A stretch of 64,000 nucleotides of DNA from Thalassobaculum_A sp040219615 (GCF_040219615.1 NZ_JAVJSE010000010.1:453194-517193), one strand, 5' to 3'. Positions 24,843 through 33,887 are shown, counted from the stretch's first letter. Numbers and translations are program-made. The notes: generated by a model not told the origin, from the sequence alone.

Positions 24843-27020
24843 ATGTCCGCCAAGTCCAGGGACGGGGCAATACCGTCCGCGCAAGACGACAACATTCGGT
24901 CGTCGATCGAAGTTCAGGCATCCGGGGTCGACGACGAACCGGCCGCCGGCAATCAGCGAAGCTTCTCCGGAACCTCGCACTGGCTGATCGCCGCCGCCTG
25001 CGTGGCCTACTCGGCCTTTCACCTGCTGGTCCTCAACGTCTGGCCGCTGGAGACCTGGGCGTTCCGCCTGAGCCACCTCGGGGGAGGCCTGTTCCTCGGA
25101 TTCCTGATCTTCGCCGCCGGCACGACCGGCGGCGACGGCGCGAGGCGGTCGGTCGCGGACCGCCTGGTCCTGGCGTTGGCCGCAGCCGGAACGCTCTACG
25201 GCACCGCCATGATCGCCGCCGTCTGGGGCAACTGGCTCCTCGGCCTGTCGGCGATGCCGCCGACCTGGGCGACCGCCTCGTTCGGCATTCCGCTGTTCGC
25301 CGGGACCTGCGTCGCCGTCGTCCACGGCTGGGTGTTCCCGGATCGTCGCGCGGGACGGACGTCGCCAGCGGACATCCTTCTCGCCATCGCATCGGCGGCG
25401 GCAATCGGCTACGTAATCTTCTTCGCCCGCCAGCTCCAGCTGCGGGCCGGGATGCCGATGGCCCAGCCGGGCGACATGTGGGCCGCGATGACCGGTGTAC
25501 TGCTGATCGCCGAACTGACCCGCCGGCTGGCCGGGGTGGCGCTGGTCGTCATCGCCGGCGTCTTCGTCGCCTACGCCTTTCTCGGGCCCTGGCTGCCCGG
25601 CGTCCTGGAACATCGCGGCTACGACGCGAAGCGGTTCTTCTCCTACATCTTCACCGACAACGGCGTGCTCGGTGCACCGATCGCGATCTCGTCGACCTAC
25701 ATCATCCTGTTCGTGATCTTCGCGGCGTTCCTGCAGGCCTCGAAGGTCGGCGAGTACTTCGTCAACGTCGCCTTCGCGGCCGCCGGGCACCGGCGCGGCG
25801 GCCCGGCCAAGGTCGCGGTCTTCGCGTCCGGCCTCATGGGCATGATCAACGGGACGTCGGCGGGCAACGTGGTCGCCACCGGCAGCCTGACCATCCCGCT
25901 CATGAAGCGCGTCGGCTACCGGCCGCAGACCGCCGCCTCGGTCGAGGCGGCCGCATCGACGGGCGGCCAGATCATGCCGCCGATCATGGGCGCCGGCGCC
26001 TTCATCATGGCCGAGATCACCGGGATTCCGTATCTCGACATCGTCTACGCTGCCATCATCCCGGCGATCATCTACTTCGTTTCCGTCTACTTCATGGTCG
26101 ACATCGCGGCCCAGAAACACCGCATGGCCGGCCTGCCCCGCTCCGAGCTGCCGAAGCTCGGCGGATTGCTCCGGCAGGTCTACCTGTTCACGCCGATCGT
26201 CGTTCTGGTCTATGCGCTGTTCGCCGGCTACTCGGTCATCCGCTGCGGGACACTCGCCATGATCACCACGGCCGTCGTCTCCTGGCTGACCCCGCACCGC
26301 ATGGGCCCGCGGCAACTGTTCCTGGCCCTCGAACTCGGTGCCCGGATGACTCTTCAGCTGGTCGCGGTCTGCGCCGCCGCCGGGATCATCGTGGGGGTGA
26401 TCGCGCTGACCGGCATCGGGTCACGCTTCTCGGCTGTCCTGCTGGGACTTGCCGACCAGAGCCAGCTCCTGGCGCTGTTCTTCGCGATGTGCGTGTCGAT
26501 CATCCTCGGCATGGGCATGCCGACGACGGCGGCCTATGCCGTGGCGGCGAGCGTGATCGCACCCGGCATCATCAACCTGGGCGTCGCGCCGCTGACCGCG
26601 CATTTCTTCATCTTCTACTTCGCGGTGGTTTCCGCGATCACGCCGCCGGTGGCACTCGCGTCGTATGCCGGAGCCGCCTTGGCGGGATCGGACCCGATGA
26701 AGACCAGCGTCGAGAGCTTCAAGATCGGCCTCGCCGCGTTCATCGTGCCGTACATGTTCTTCTACTCCGACGCGATGCTCCTGGCGGGCAGCCCGCTCGA
26801 TACGCTGCATGTCGGGCTGACCGCCGTCGTCGGGGTGTACCTGTTGTCCGCCGCGGTCCAGGGATGGTTCTTCGGCAAGGCGCCCCTGGCGGTTCGGGTC
26901 GGCCTCCTCGCCGGCGGCCTCAGCATGATCGAGGGGGGATGGGCGACCGACCTGTTCGGCCTCGCCCTCGCCGGCACCCTGTACCTCTGGCAGCGGCGCT
27001 CCGCTCGCGCGGCGTCCTGA
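24843..27020 (+). CDS. TRAP transporter fused small-large (DctQM-type) permease
   Basis: A 725-residue inner-membrane protein. Residues about 45-230 correspond to the fused small subunit, and the rest is the large DctM-type subunit. Family text includes GLMGMINGTSAGNVVATGSLTIPLMKRVGY near residue 335, EAAASTGGQIMPPIMGAGAFIMAE near 370 and LGMGMPTTAAYAVAASVIAP near 560. It uses an ion gradient to import the ligand delivered by the TAXI protein. A cytoplasmic N-terminus of about 40 residues precedes the first helix. Confidence 0.94.
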   Translation: MSAKSRDGAIPSAQDDNIRSSIEVQASGVDDEPAAGNQRSFSGTSHWLIAAACVAYSAFHLLVLNVWPLETWAFRLSHLGGGLFLGFLIFAAGTTGGDGARRSVADRLVLALAAAGTLYGTAMIAAVWGNWLLGLSAMPPTWATASFGIPLFAGTCVAVVHGWVFPDRRAGRTSPADILLAIASAAAIGYVIFFARQLQLRAGMPMAQPGDMWAAMTGVLLIAELTRRLAGVALVVIAGVFVAYAFLGPWLPGVLEHRGYDAKRFFSYIFTDNGVLGAPIAISSTYIILFVIFAAFLQASKVGEYFVNVAFAAAGHRRGGPAKVAVFASGLMGMINGTSAGNVVATGSLTIPLMKRVGYRPQTAASVEAAASTGGQIMPPIMGAGAFIMAEITGIPYLDIVYAAIIPAIIYFVSVYFMVDIAAQKHRMAGLPRSELPKLGGLLRQVYLFTPIVVLVYALFAGYSVIRCGTLAMITTAVVSWLTPHRMGPRQLFLALELGARMTLQLVAVCAAAGIIVGVIALTGIGSRFSAVLLGLADQSQLLALFFAMCVSIILGMGMPTTAAYAVAASVIAPGIINLGVAPLTAHFFIFYFAVVSAITPPVALASYAGAALAGSDPMKTSVESFKIGLAAFIVPYMFFYSDAMLLAGSPLDTLHVGLTAVVGVYLLSAAVQGWFFGKAPLAVRVGLLAGGLSMIEGGWATDLFGLALAGTLYLWQRRSARAAS

Positions 27021-27130
27021 GCCGTCTCGGTCGGGACGCGGGCCCCTGTACCGTCCTCGTCCCGGCCCCTCCCCGCATCGAACGCGGAGGAGAGTCGGGA
27101 CCTACGCGCCGGGCCTCGTGCGCCCCACCC

Positions 27131-28129
27131 TCACGGCGCCTCCCACTTCCCGCTGGTCTCCGAGCGGAACAGCGCGTCCAGGATCCGCATGCTCATGATC
27201 GAGTCCTCGATGCCCCAGGGCAGCTTCTCCTCGCCGCGCACCGCCCGGCCGAAGGCCTCGGCCTGCAGGGTGTACTGGTCCGAGGCCGGGATGGTCTCGG
27301 CCACCGCGCTGGAGCCGTCGGCCGCACCCTCGTCGTCGACCAGGATGCGGGTCTCCTCGCCCTGCGGCGCGTTAACCGGGATCGCGATCTCCAGCCGCGC
27401 CTTGGTGCCCAGCACCTGGAAGCGCTGGTAGCGGGCGGCCTGGGTCGAGACCGCGAAGGTCAGCTGCCGGCCGCCGCCGAAATCCATGATTGCGCTGCTC
27501 AGCCGGTCGGTGCCGAAGGCCGGGTCGCGGTCGATCAAGGCGATCACCCGGGCCGGCTCGGCGTCCAGCAGGTAGCGCCCGCCGACCATGGCATAGCAGC
27601 CGATGTCCATCAGCGCGCCGCCGCCGGTCTCCAGCTTGTTGCGGATGTTGGCCGGGTCCGGGTTGTTGTAGGCGAACAGCATCTGCAGTGCCCGCACCTC
27701 GCCCAGCCGGCCGGACCGCACGATCTCGCGGGCCCGGATCCATTGCGGGTGGAAGCGCACCATGAACGCCTCGGCGACGATGCGGTCCTTCGGGCAGGCC
27801 CGCAGCCGCTCGGCGTCGGCGGCGTTCATCGCCATCGGCTTCTCGCACAGCACGTGCTTGCCGGCCCGCGCCGCCTTCAGCGTCCACTCGACGTGCAGGT
27901 TGTTCGGCAGCGGGTTGTAGACCGCCTCGATCGCCGGGTCGGCCAGCAGTTCCTCGTAGGAGCCGTAGGCGGTCGGTATGCCGAGCCGGTCGGCGGCGGC
28001 CCGGGCCTTGGCGAGGTCGCGCGAGGCGATCGCCGCGACCTCGACGTTGGTACCCTTCAGCATGCCCGGAATCACCCGGTCCAGCCCGATCCTGGCGGCC
28101 CCCAGGACGCCCCACTTCACCGCGGCCAT
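27131..28129 (-). CDS. Gfo/Idh/MocA-family NAD(P)-dependent oxidoreductase
   Basis: A 332-residue sugar-type dehydrogenase. The Rossmann motif is KWGVLGAARIGLDRVIPGM at residue 5. The conserved EKP of the family is in GKHVLCEKPMAMNA near residue 95. The C-terminal domain carries GGGALMDIGCYAM near 170 (with the catalytic Asp-x-x-x-Tyr type pattern). It lies downstream of a sugar ABC binding-protein gene on the same strand, but a terminator-like hairpin separates them. It probably acts on a sugar or polyol imported by that system. Confidence 0.9.
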   Translation of the reverse strand: MAAVKWGVLGAARIGLDRVIPGMLKGTNVEVAAIASRDLAKARAAADRLGIPTAYGSYEELLADPAIEAVYNPLPNNLHVEWTLKAARAGKHVLCEKPMAMNAADAERLRACPKDRIVAEAFMVRFHPQWIRAREIVRSGRLGEVRALQMLFAYNNPDPANIRNKLETGGGALMDIGCYAMVGGRYLLDAEPARVIALIDRDPAFGTDRLSSAIMDFGGGRQLTFAVSTQAARYQRFQVLGTKARLEIAIPVNAPQGEETRILVDDEGAADGSSAVAETIPASDQYTLQAEAFGRAVRGEEKLPWGIEDSIMSMRILDALFRSETSGKWEAP

Positions 28130-28170
28130 GGTCGGTCTCCGTTGTCTCAGTCGGTTGTCTCGGTCGGCGG

Positions 28171-28215
28171 AAAAAGAGAGGCGGGCGCCACGGGATGGGA
28201 TGCTGGGCGCCCGCC
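28171..28215 (-). terminator. Rho-independent terminator after the sugar-binding protein gene
   Basis: On the minus strand a perfect 10-bp stem (GGCGGGCGCC at 28180-28189 with GGCGCCCGCC at 28206-28215) is followed by TCTCTTTTT. This is the clearest intrinsic terminator in the window. It should end or attenuate transcription from the binding-protein gene before the Gfo/Idh/MocA gene. Confidence 0.8.
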
Positions 28216-28267
28216 AGTTGCGCAGGCCCGCCGGAACGGTCGGACCCGTCAGGGATGGGTGGTCAGG

Positions 28268-29248
28268 TCACTTCTTCAGGCAGGTGTCGGCGGTCTCGGC
28301 GGTGCAGGTGTCGAGGCCGGTGTAGACGGTCGGGTCGACCTTCTTGCCGGCCACCAGGTCGTGCATCACGAACATCGCCCTGTAGCCCATCTCGTAGGGC
28401 CGCTGGCCGACCTGGACGTGGCTGCGACCTTCCTTCAGCGCCTGGATCTGCGGCGGCAGGGTGTCGGCGACCATCATCGCCAGCTTCCCGCTCTTGATCC
28501 GGTCGAGATACTGGTCGGTCAGCTGGGCATAGGCCTGCGGCGCGAACTGTGGCCAGCCGCCCTCGGCGATGAAGGCATCGAGGGTCGGATTGGCGGTCAG
28601 CACGTCGGCCATCATCTGCACGCCCAGCGCCGCGTCGTCGTTGGTGTACAGCGGGCAGCCGGCGATCTCGGTCCAGCCGCCTTCGCCCTTCAGGCGCTCG
28701 ACGCCCTTCTTGCCGGCCAGCACGTCGCGCGACCCCTGGGCCCGCTGGTTGATGTTGTCGGCCGCCGGCCCGCCCATGATCAGGCACACCGTGCCGCCCC
28801 CGGGCTTGGCCTTCTTCAGCTGCTCGGCCAGCTGGACGCCGAGCTCGTAGTTGTCGGTCCCGACATAGGACGCGCGCACGGCCTGGTCCTTGGCCAGCAC
28901 GTCGGCGTCGATGGTGATGACCGGGATGTCGGGCTTGCGCCGCTTCAGAAGGTTGGCGACCGCCGGCGCGTTCGAAGGCGAGATCGCCATGGCGGCGACG
29001 CCCTTGGACAGCAGGTCCTCGATGATGCGGAGCTGGTCGGCCTCGGTGTGGCTGGACGGGCCGATATACAGGCACTCCGCCCCGTCGATCTCCTTGGCGG
29101 CCTTCTGGCAGCCGTCGCGGACCAGATCGAAGAACGGGTTGTCCATCGCCTTCACCACGACCGCGTAGGTCTTGTCCGCCGCCCCGGCAGAACCGAGGCC
29201 GAGCGAAAGCGTTATGCCCAACGCCAGTGCGCCTAGCGAATTACGCAT
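28268..29248 (-). CDS. Sugar-type ABC transporter periplasmic substrate-binding protein
   Basis: A 326-residue periplasmic binding protein of the ribose/galactose (type I, LacI-like) fold. The signal peptide covers residues 1-23. The mature protein starts KTYAVVVKAMDNPFFDLVRDGCQKAA, followed by HTEADQLRIIEDLLSKGVAAMAISPSN and IPVITIDADV, all typical. The ATG at 29248 has a strong GGGAGGTAACC site. It is divergent from the cognate ATPase and permease genes across a 144-bp shared control region. Confidence 0.92.
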   Translation of the reverse strand: MRNSLGALALGITLSLGLGSAGAADKTYAVVVKAMDNPFFDLVRDGCQKAAKEIDGAECLYIGPSSHTEADQLRIIEDLLSKGVAAMAISPSNAPAVANLLKRRKPDIPVITIDADVLAKDQAVRASYVGTDNYELGVQLAEQLKKAKPGGGTVCLIMGGPAADNINQRAQGSRDVLAGKKGVERLKGEGGWTEIAGCPLYTNDDAALGVQMMADVLTANPTLDAFIAEGGWPQFAPQAYAQLTDQYLDRIKSGKLAMMVADTLPPQIQALKEGRSHVQVGQRPYEMGYRAMFVMHDLVAGKKVDPTVYTGLDTCTAETADTCLKK

Positions 29249-29392
29249 GGTTACCTCCCTGGTGGGCTTTTTGATCATATGACCCTATCATGCGATGTCT
29301 TGTCGAGCGAGATCGTAAGATAGAACATGAAGATATTCGATACGCCCTAACCGTGCAAAAAAGAGGCGAGCCGATAGCGGGAGGACGGGACC

Positions 29393-30133
29393 ATGTCGGT
29401 CCTTGAACTGCAGGGGATCTCCAAGAACTTCGGCGCCATCCGGGCCCTGGCCGACGTCTCGCTGGCGGTGCGGCCGGGCGAGGTGATCGGCCTGATGGGC
29501 GACAACGGCGCCGGCAAGTCGACCCTGGTCAAGATCATCGGCGGCAACTTCGCACCGTCGGCCGGCAGCATCCGGATCGCCGACCGCCCGGTGCATTTCA
29601 GCCGGCCGGTGGCTGCCCGCGAGGCCGGCATCGAGGTCGTCTACCAGGACCTGGCGCTGTGCGACAACCTGACGGCGGCCGCCAATGTGTTCCTGGGGCG
29701 CGAGCCGACCCGCGGCGTCGGGCCGTTCCGGGTGATCGACTACGCCGCCATGTACCGGCGCGCCGGCGAGCTGTTCGCCGAGCTGAAGTCGGAGACCCGG
29801 CCGCGCGACCTGGTGCGCTCGATGTCGGGCGGCCAGCGCCAGGCGGTGGCGATCGCCCGGGCCCGGCTGTCGGACTCGCGCCTCGTGCTGATGGACGAGC
29901 CGACCGCGGCGATCAGCGTGCGCCAGGTCGCCGAGGTGCTGGACCTGATCCGCCAGCTGCGCGGCCGCGGCGTGTCGGTGATCCTGGTCAGCCACCGCAT
30001 GCCCGACGTGTTCGCGGTCGCCGACCGGGTGGTGGTGCTGCGGCGCGGCCGGCTGGTCGCCGACAAGCAGGCTACGGACAGCTCGCCGGAAGAGGTCACC
30101 GGGCTGATCACCGGCGCCATCGAGACGGTCTGA
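29393..30133 (+). CDS. Sugar-type ABC transporter ATPase (single domain)
   Basis: A 246-residue ATPase of the carbohydrate CUT2 family. Walker A GDNGAGKS lies at about residue 39, the signature SMSGGQRQAVAIARA near 143, and Walker B VLMDEPTAAIS. Most CUT2 ATPases (RbsA, XylG) are double-length; this single-domain form resembles the FrcA type, which works as a homodimer. GGGAGG precedes the start. The permease gene follows after 26 bp. Confidence 0.93.
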   Translation: MSVLELQGISKNFGAIRALADVSLAVRPGEVIGLMGDNGAGKSTLVKIIGGNFAPSAGSIRIADRPVHFSRPVAAREAGIEVVYQDLALCDNLTAAANVFLGREPTRGVGPFRVIDYAAMYRRAGELFAELKSETRPRDLVRSMSGGQRQAVAIARARLSDSRLVLMDEPTAAISVRQVAEVLDLIRQLRGRGVSVILVSHRMPDVFAVADRVVVLRRGRLVADKQATDSSPEEVTGLITGAIETV

Positions 30134-30159
30134 GACGGAATGCAGCGACGGAGCCCGGC

Positions 30160-31149
30160 ATGTCGGTGAACGCGACCCTGGACACGGTGATCAACCGCAG
30201 CGGCGACGGCTTCGTCGCCCGGCTGCTCGGCCGCCACGTGTTCTGGGTATCGGTGGCGGCGGTGCTGGCCTGCCTGTTCATGTCGCTGGCCACCGACACC
30301 TTCGCCACCGAACGCAACCTGTTCAACGTCACCCGCAACTTCGCCTTCGTCGGGATCATCGCGCTCGGCATGACCGCGGTGATCATCACCGGCGGCATCG
30401 ACCTGTCGGTCGGCTCGACCATGGGGGTGTGCGGCATTCTGATCGGCGTGGTGATGAGTGCGGGCTACTCCTTCACCGCCGGCGCCGCGGCCGCGCTCGG
30501 CGGGGCGGCGGTGATCGGCCTGATCAACGGCGGCCTGATCGCCTATGCCGGCATGCCGCCCTTCGTGGTCACCCTCGGCATGCTCAGCATCGCCCGCAGC
30601 CTGGCGATGGTGTTCTCCAACAACAAGATGATCTACGACTTCGGGCCCGACACCGACCTGCTGCTGGCGCTCGGCGGCGGCACCACCCTCGGGATCGCCA
30701 ACCCGGTGGTGGTGCTGGCGGTGCTGGCGCTGGCCTTCGGCTTCGCGCTGCGCTGGACCCGCTGGGGCACCTGGATCTACGCGATCGGCGGCAACGAGCA
30801 GGCCGCCAACCTGACCGGCGTGCCGGTGCGCCAGATCAAGCTGTCGGTCTACGTGCTGTGCTCGCTGACCGCCGGGGTCGCCGCCATCATGATGGTCGGC
30901 TGGCTCGGCGCGGTGACTACCGGGCTCGGCCAGACCGACGAGCTCCGGGTGATCGCCGCCAGCGTGATCGGCGGCGCCAACCTGATGGGCGGGGCCGGCA
31001 CCGCGTTCGGGGCCGTCATCGGCGCTGCGCTGATCGAGGTGATCCGCAACTCGCTGCTGCTGCTCGGCGTCGACGCCTTCTGGCAGGGCACCTTCGTCGG
31101 CGGCTTCATCATCCTGGCGGTGGCGTTCGAGCGGTTCCGGCGGCGGTAG
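30160..31149 (+). CDS. Sugar-type ABC transporter permease
   Basis: A 329-residue CUT2 permease with about nine transmembrane helices. Family text includes FVGIIALGMTAVIITGGIDLSVGSTMG near residue 65, YAGMPPFVVTLGMLSIARSLAM near 130 and AIGGNEQAANLTGVPVRQIKL near 210. The final block GGANLMGGAGTAFGAVIGAALIEVIRN is also typical. With the divergently encoded binding protein it completes a pentose/hexose-type importer; the sugar is not evident. Confidence 0.94.
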   Translation: MSVNATLDTVINRSGDGFVARLLGRHVFWVSVAAVLACLFMSLATDTFATERNLFNVTRNFAFVGIIALGMTAVIITGGIDLSVGSTMGVCGILIGVVMSAGYSFTAGAAAALGGAAVIGLINGGLIAYAGMPPFVVTLGMLSIARSLAMVFSNNKMIYDFGPDTDLLLALGGGTTLGIANPVVVLAVLALAFGFALRWTRWGTWIYAIGGNEQAANLTGVPVRQIKLSVYVLCSLTAGVAAIMMVGWLGAVTTGLGQTDELRVIAASVIGGANLMGGAGTAFGAVIGAALIEVIRNSLLLLGVDAFWQGTFVGGFIILAVAFERFRRR

Positions 31150-31180
31150 GGACGGCAGGGTTGCGGGCCGGAACCGGCGC

Positions 31181-31197
31181 GTACATATTTCCGTACA
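31181..31197. promoter_or_regulatory. TGTAC-type inverted repeat, candidate YefM operator
   Basis: GTAC (31181-31184) and GTAC (31193-31196) flank an AT-rich core, 16 bp before the antitoxin start. YefM antitoxins are known to bind palindromes built around TGTACA, so this is a likely autoregulatory site for the toxin-antitoxin pair that follows. Confidence 0.5.
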
Positions 31198-31212
31198 GCG
31201 CGGAGGCTCGCC

Positions 31213-31482
31213 ATGGATCACGTCAGCTATACCGAACTGCGGCGCAATCTCGCCCGCCACATGGACGAGGTCAGCGCCAGCAAGGCACCGCTGCTGGTGA
31301 CCCGGCAGGGCGGAAAGTCGGTGGTCGTGCTGGCCGAGGACGAGTACGAGGCGCTGCGCGAGACCCTGCACCTGCTGAGTTCGCCGGCCAACGCGGCCCG
31401 GCTGATGCGCGGCCTGGCCGAGGCGGATGCCGGGCAGGTGTCCGAGCGTCCGTGGGACGATCCGTCGGAGCGACCTGCGTGA
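31213..31482 (+). CDS. yefM: YefM/Phd-family antitoxin
   Basis: An 89-residue antitoxin. The N-terminal Phd/YefM DNA-binding fold is SYTELRRNLARHMDEVSASKAPLLVTRQGGKSVVVLAEDEYEAL. The disordered C-terminus (MRGLAEADAGQVSERPWDDP) would bind the toxin. CGGAGG precedes the ATG. The stop overlaps the start of the toxin gene (GTGA), as usual for this pair. Confidence 0.93.
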   Translation: MDHVSYTELRRNLARHMDEVSASKAPLLVTRQGGKSVVVLAEDEYEALRETLHLLSSPANAARLMRGLAEADAGQVSERPWDDPSERPA

Positions 31483-31745
31483 ACGTCCTGTGGACCGGTT
31501 CGGGCTGGGAGGACTTCCTGTCCTGGCTGGACACCGACCCGAAGGCCGTCCGGCGGATCCGGGATCTCGTCGAGGATGCCCGTCGCCACCCTTTCACCGG
31601 CATCGGCAAGCCCGAGGCGTTGCGCGGCAACCTGCAGGGCTGGTGGTCGCGGCGGATCACCGGCCAGCACCGCCTCGTGTACCGGGTGACCGGCGCCGAC
31701 AAGGCGCGACGCCTGGAGATCATCCAGTGCCGCTACCACTACTGA
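31479..31745 (+). CDS. yoeB: YoeB/Txe-family mRNA interferase toxin
   Basis: An 88-residue RelE-superfamily toxin. KPEALRGNLQGWWSRRITGQHRLVYRV and the C-terminal QCRYHY carry the residues known to matter in E. coli YoeB: the catalytic Glu (in PEAL), the Arg before LVYRV and the terminal His-Tyr. The start is GTG at 31479, fixed by the 4-bp overlap with the antitoxin stop. It should cleave mRNA on the ribosome when the antitoxin is degraded. Confidence 0.93.
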   Translation: MNVLWTGSGWEDFLSWLDTDPKAVRRIRDLVEDARRHPFTGIGKPEALRGNLQGWWSRRITGQHRLVYRVTGADKARRLEIIQCRYHY

Positions 31746-31836
31746 CCGACCTGGAAGAGGGACGGCAGCGGGCGTCGCCCCGACCCGCCGGGCGTGCTAC
31801 CGGTTTCTCCGCCCCGCCACAGCCCCGCCCCGCCCG

Positions 31837-32775
31837 ATGACAGACTCGCCGCAGCCGATCGCGACCGCCGACCTCGAAACGCAGGCCCGCGCGCTGATCG
31901 CCGGCTACCCGGCGCGCATGCCGCTGCGGGCCGCCGCCTTCATCGTCACGCTGTACGGCGACGTGGTGGTGCCGCGCGGCGGCACGCTGTGGATCGGCAA
32001 CGTGATCGAAGCCTGCGCGGAGGTCGGGATCAGCGAGACCCTGGTGCGCACCGCGGTGTCGCGGCTGGTGGCGGCCGGCCGCCTGGTCGGCACCCGCGCC
32101 GGGCGGCGCAGCTTCTACAGCCTGACGCCGTCCGCCCGCGCCGAGTTCGAGCGCGCCGCCGACATCCTGTATGCCGGCGACCGCCCGCCCGAGCCGGCGG
32201 AATGGACCTTCGTGCTGGCCCCCGGGGGCGAGGCCCGGCCGGCTGTCGAGGCCCTGTCCAAGACCGGCTTCGGTCTGGCCGCCGCCGGCGTCGCCCTGCG
32301 GCCCGGGCCGCCGCCGCCGCTCGCCGGCGACGGCCCGCCGCCGCTGGTGTTCCGGGCCCGGCTGGACAATGGCCGGTCGGCGGAGAGCCTGCGGGCGCTG
32401 GCGGCATCGGCCTGGGACCTGCCCGGCCTGGCCCGGGAGTACGACGGGTTCGTGGCACTCTTCGAGCCGATCGCGGCGGCGCTGCCCGATGCCCCCCGGC
32501 TGGACAGCGCCCTGGCCCTGACCGCGCGACTGCTGCTGGTGCACGCATTCCGGCGCACCGCCCTGCGCGACCCGCAGCTGCCGCCGGACGCCCTGCCCGG
32601 GAACTGGAGCGGGCATGCCGCGCGCCGGCTGTTCGGATCGCTGTACCGGGCGCTGTCGCCGGAGGCCGACGCCCGGGTGGCGCGCCGCTTCGTCGACGGC
32701 GACGGCCCCATCAGGGCGGCTCCCGGCAGCCTGCAGCGCCGCCTGCGCAGCCTGGCCCAAGAGGGCGGTCGCTGA
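31837..32775 (+). CDS. paaX: PaaX-family repressor of phenylacetate catabolism
   Basis: A 312-residue regulator. The N-terminal winged helix begins MPLRAAAFIVTLYGDVVVPRGGTLWIGNVIEACAEVGISETLVRTAVSRLVAAGRL, the typical PaaX start. The C-terminal PaaX domain spans about 195-290. PaaX proteins repress paa genes and are released by phenylacetyl-CoA. It lies directly upstream of paaABCDE on the same strand, with an inverted repeat in the 108-bp gap. Confidence 0.93.
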   Translation: MTDSPQPIATADLETQARALIAGYPARMPLRAAAFIVTLYGDVVVPRGGTLWIGNVIEACAEVGISETLVRTAVSRLVAAGRLVGTRAGRRSFYSLTPSARAEFERAADILYAGDRPPEPAEWTFVLAPGGEARPAVEALSKTGFGLAAAGVALRPGPPPPLAGDGPPPLVFRARLDNGRSAESLRALAASAWDLPGLAREYDGFVALFEPIAAALPDAPRLDSALALTARLLLVHAFRRTALRDPQLPPDALPGNWSGHAARRLFGSLYRALSPEADARVARRFVDGDGPIRAAPGSLQRRLRSLAQEGGR

Positions 32776-32780
32776 GGGAC

Positions 32781-32827
32781 AATACATCACGGAAAATTCA
32801 GAAACGGGGATTGATATGTGACGTATT
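32781..32827. promoter_or_regulatory. Long-armed inverted repeat upstream of paaA, candidate PaaX operator
   Basis: AATACATCAC (32781-32790) and GTGACGTATT (32818-32827) are inverted arms matching at 9 of 10 positions, separated by 27 bases. They lie between paaX and paaA in one of the few AT-richer spots of the island. The site is well placed for repression of paaA by the PaaX protein encoded just upstream; that link is inferred. Confidence 0.5.
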
Positions 32828-32883
32828 GAAGCGTATGGTCCGAGCAATCGGTCGGCGAAAGACGAACCGCGCGGGAGGTTGCG

Positions 32884-33876
32884 ATGTACGCCCAGATGGT
32901 GAAGGCCGAGGCGGACCGGCCCCGGACCGCGGACGAGATGGATCCGCAGGAGCGCGCGTTCCAGGAGCGGATCGACGCCGACATCCGGATCGAGCCCAAG
33001 GACTGGATGCCCGAGGGCTACCGCCGGACCCTGATCCGCCAGATCTCCCAGCACGCCCATTCCGAGATCGTCGGCCAGCTGCCCGAGGGCAACTGGATCA
33101 CCCGCGCCCCGACCCTGGAGCGCAAGGCGATCCTGCTGGCGAAGGTCCAGGACGAGGCCGGCCACGGCCTGTACCTGTACTGCGCCGCCGAGACCCTGGG
33201 GGTCAGCCGCGACGAGCTGATCGACCAGCTGCACAGCGGCAAGGCCAAGTACTCGTCGATCTTCAACTACCCGACCCTGACCTGGGCCGACATCGGCGCC
33301 ATCGGCTGGCTGGTCGACGGGGCGGCGATCATGAACCAGGTGCCGCTGCAGCGCTGCTCCTACGGCCCCTACAGCCGGGCGATGATCCGGGTCTGCAAGG
33401 AGGAGAGCTTCCACCAGCGCCAGGGCTACGACATCATGATGAAGCTGGCCAAGGGCACGCCGGAACAGCGGGCGATGGCCCAGGACGCGCTGGACCGCTG
33501 GTGGTGGCCGTCGCTGATGATGTTCGGCCCGCCGGACGCCGACTCGGTGCACTCGGCGCAGTCGATGGCCTGGAAGATCAAGCTCAACTCCAACGACGAG
33601 TTGCGCCAGAAGTTCGTCGACCAGACCGTCCCGCAGGCCGAGTATCTCGGCCTGACCGTGCCGGACCCCGACCTGACGTGGAACGACGAGAAGGGCGGCT
33701 ACGACTACGGCGCGATCGACTGGGCCGAGTTCTTCGACGTCATCAAGGGCAACGGCCCCTGCAACCGCGAGCGGCTGGCGGCCCGGGTCAAGGCGCATGA
33801 GGACGGCGCCTGGTTCCGCGAAGCCCTGACGGCCCATGCCGAGAAGCGGGCCGCGCGCAAGCGCGACGCCGCCTGA
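32884..33876 (+). CDS. paaA: Phenylacetyl-CoA epoxidase catalytic subunit PaaA
   Basis: A 330-residue ferritin-like diiron oxygenase subunit. It forms the ring 1,2-epoxide of phenylacetyl-CoA with O2 in the PaaABCE complex. Diiron motifs are visible: AHSEIVGQLPEGNW near residue 60, KVQDEAGHGLYLY near 90 and KEESFHQRQGYDIMMK near 175. The QTVPQAEYLGLTVPDPDLTWN segment near 245 is also characteristic. Length is close to E. coli PaaA (about 310). GGGAGG precedes the ATG. The operon continues paaB-paaC-paaD-paaE. Confidence 0.97.
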   Translation: MYAQMVKAEADRPRTADEMDPQERAFQERIDADIRIEPKDWMPEGYRRTLIRQISQHAHSEIVGQLPEGNWITRAPTLERKAILLAKVQDEAGHGLYLYCAAETLGVSRDELIDQLHSGKAKYSSIFNYPTLTWADIGAIGWLVDGAAIMNQVPLQRCSYGPYSRAMIRVCKEESFHQRQGYDIMMKLAKGTPEQRAMAQDALDRWWWPSLMMFGPPDADSVHSAQSMAWKIKLNSNDELRQKFVDQTVPQAEYLGLTVPDPDLTWNDEKGGYDYGAIDWAEFFDVIKGNGPCNRERLAARVKAHEDGAWFREALTAHAEKRAARKRDAA

Positions 33877-33887
33877 GGAGGTTCGCC

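Noticed and set aside
25478..29236. A 1252-residue open frame on the plus strand
   Set aside because: It runs across the TRAP permease, a gap and two minus-strand genes without family text. It is a GC-driven shadow with Arg- and Gly-rich low-complexity translation.
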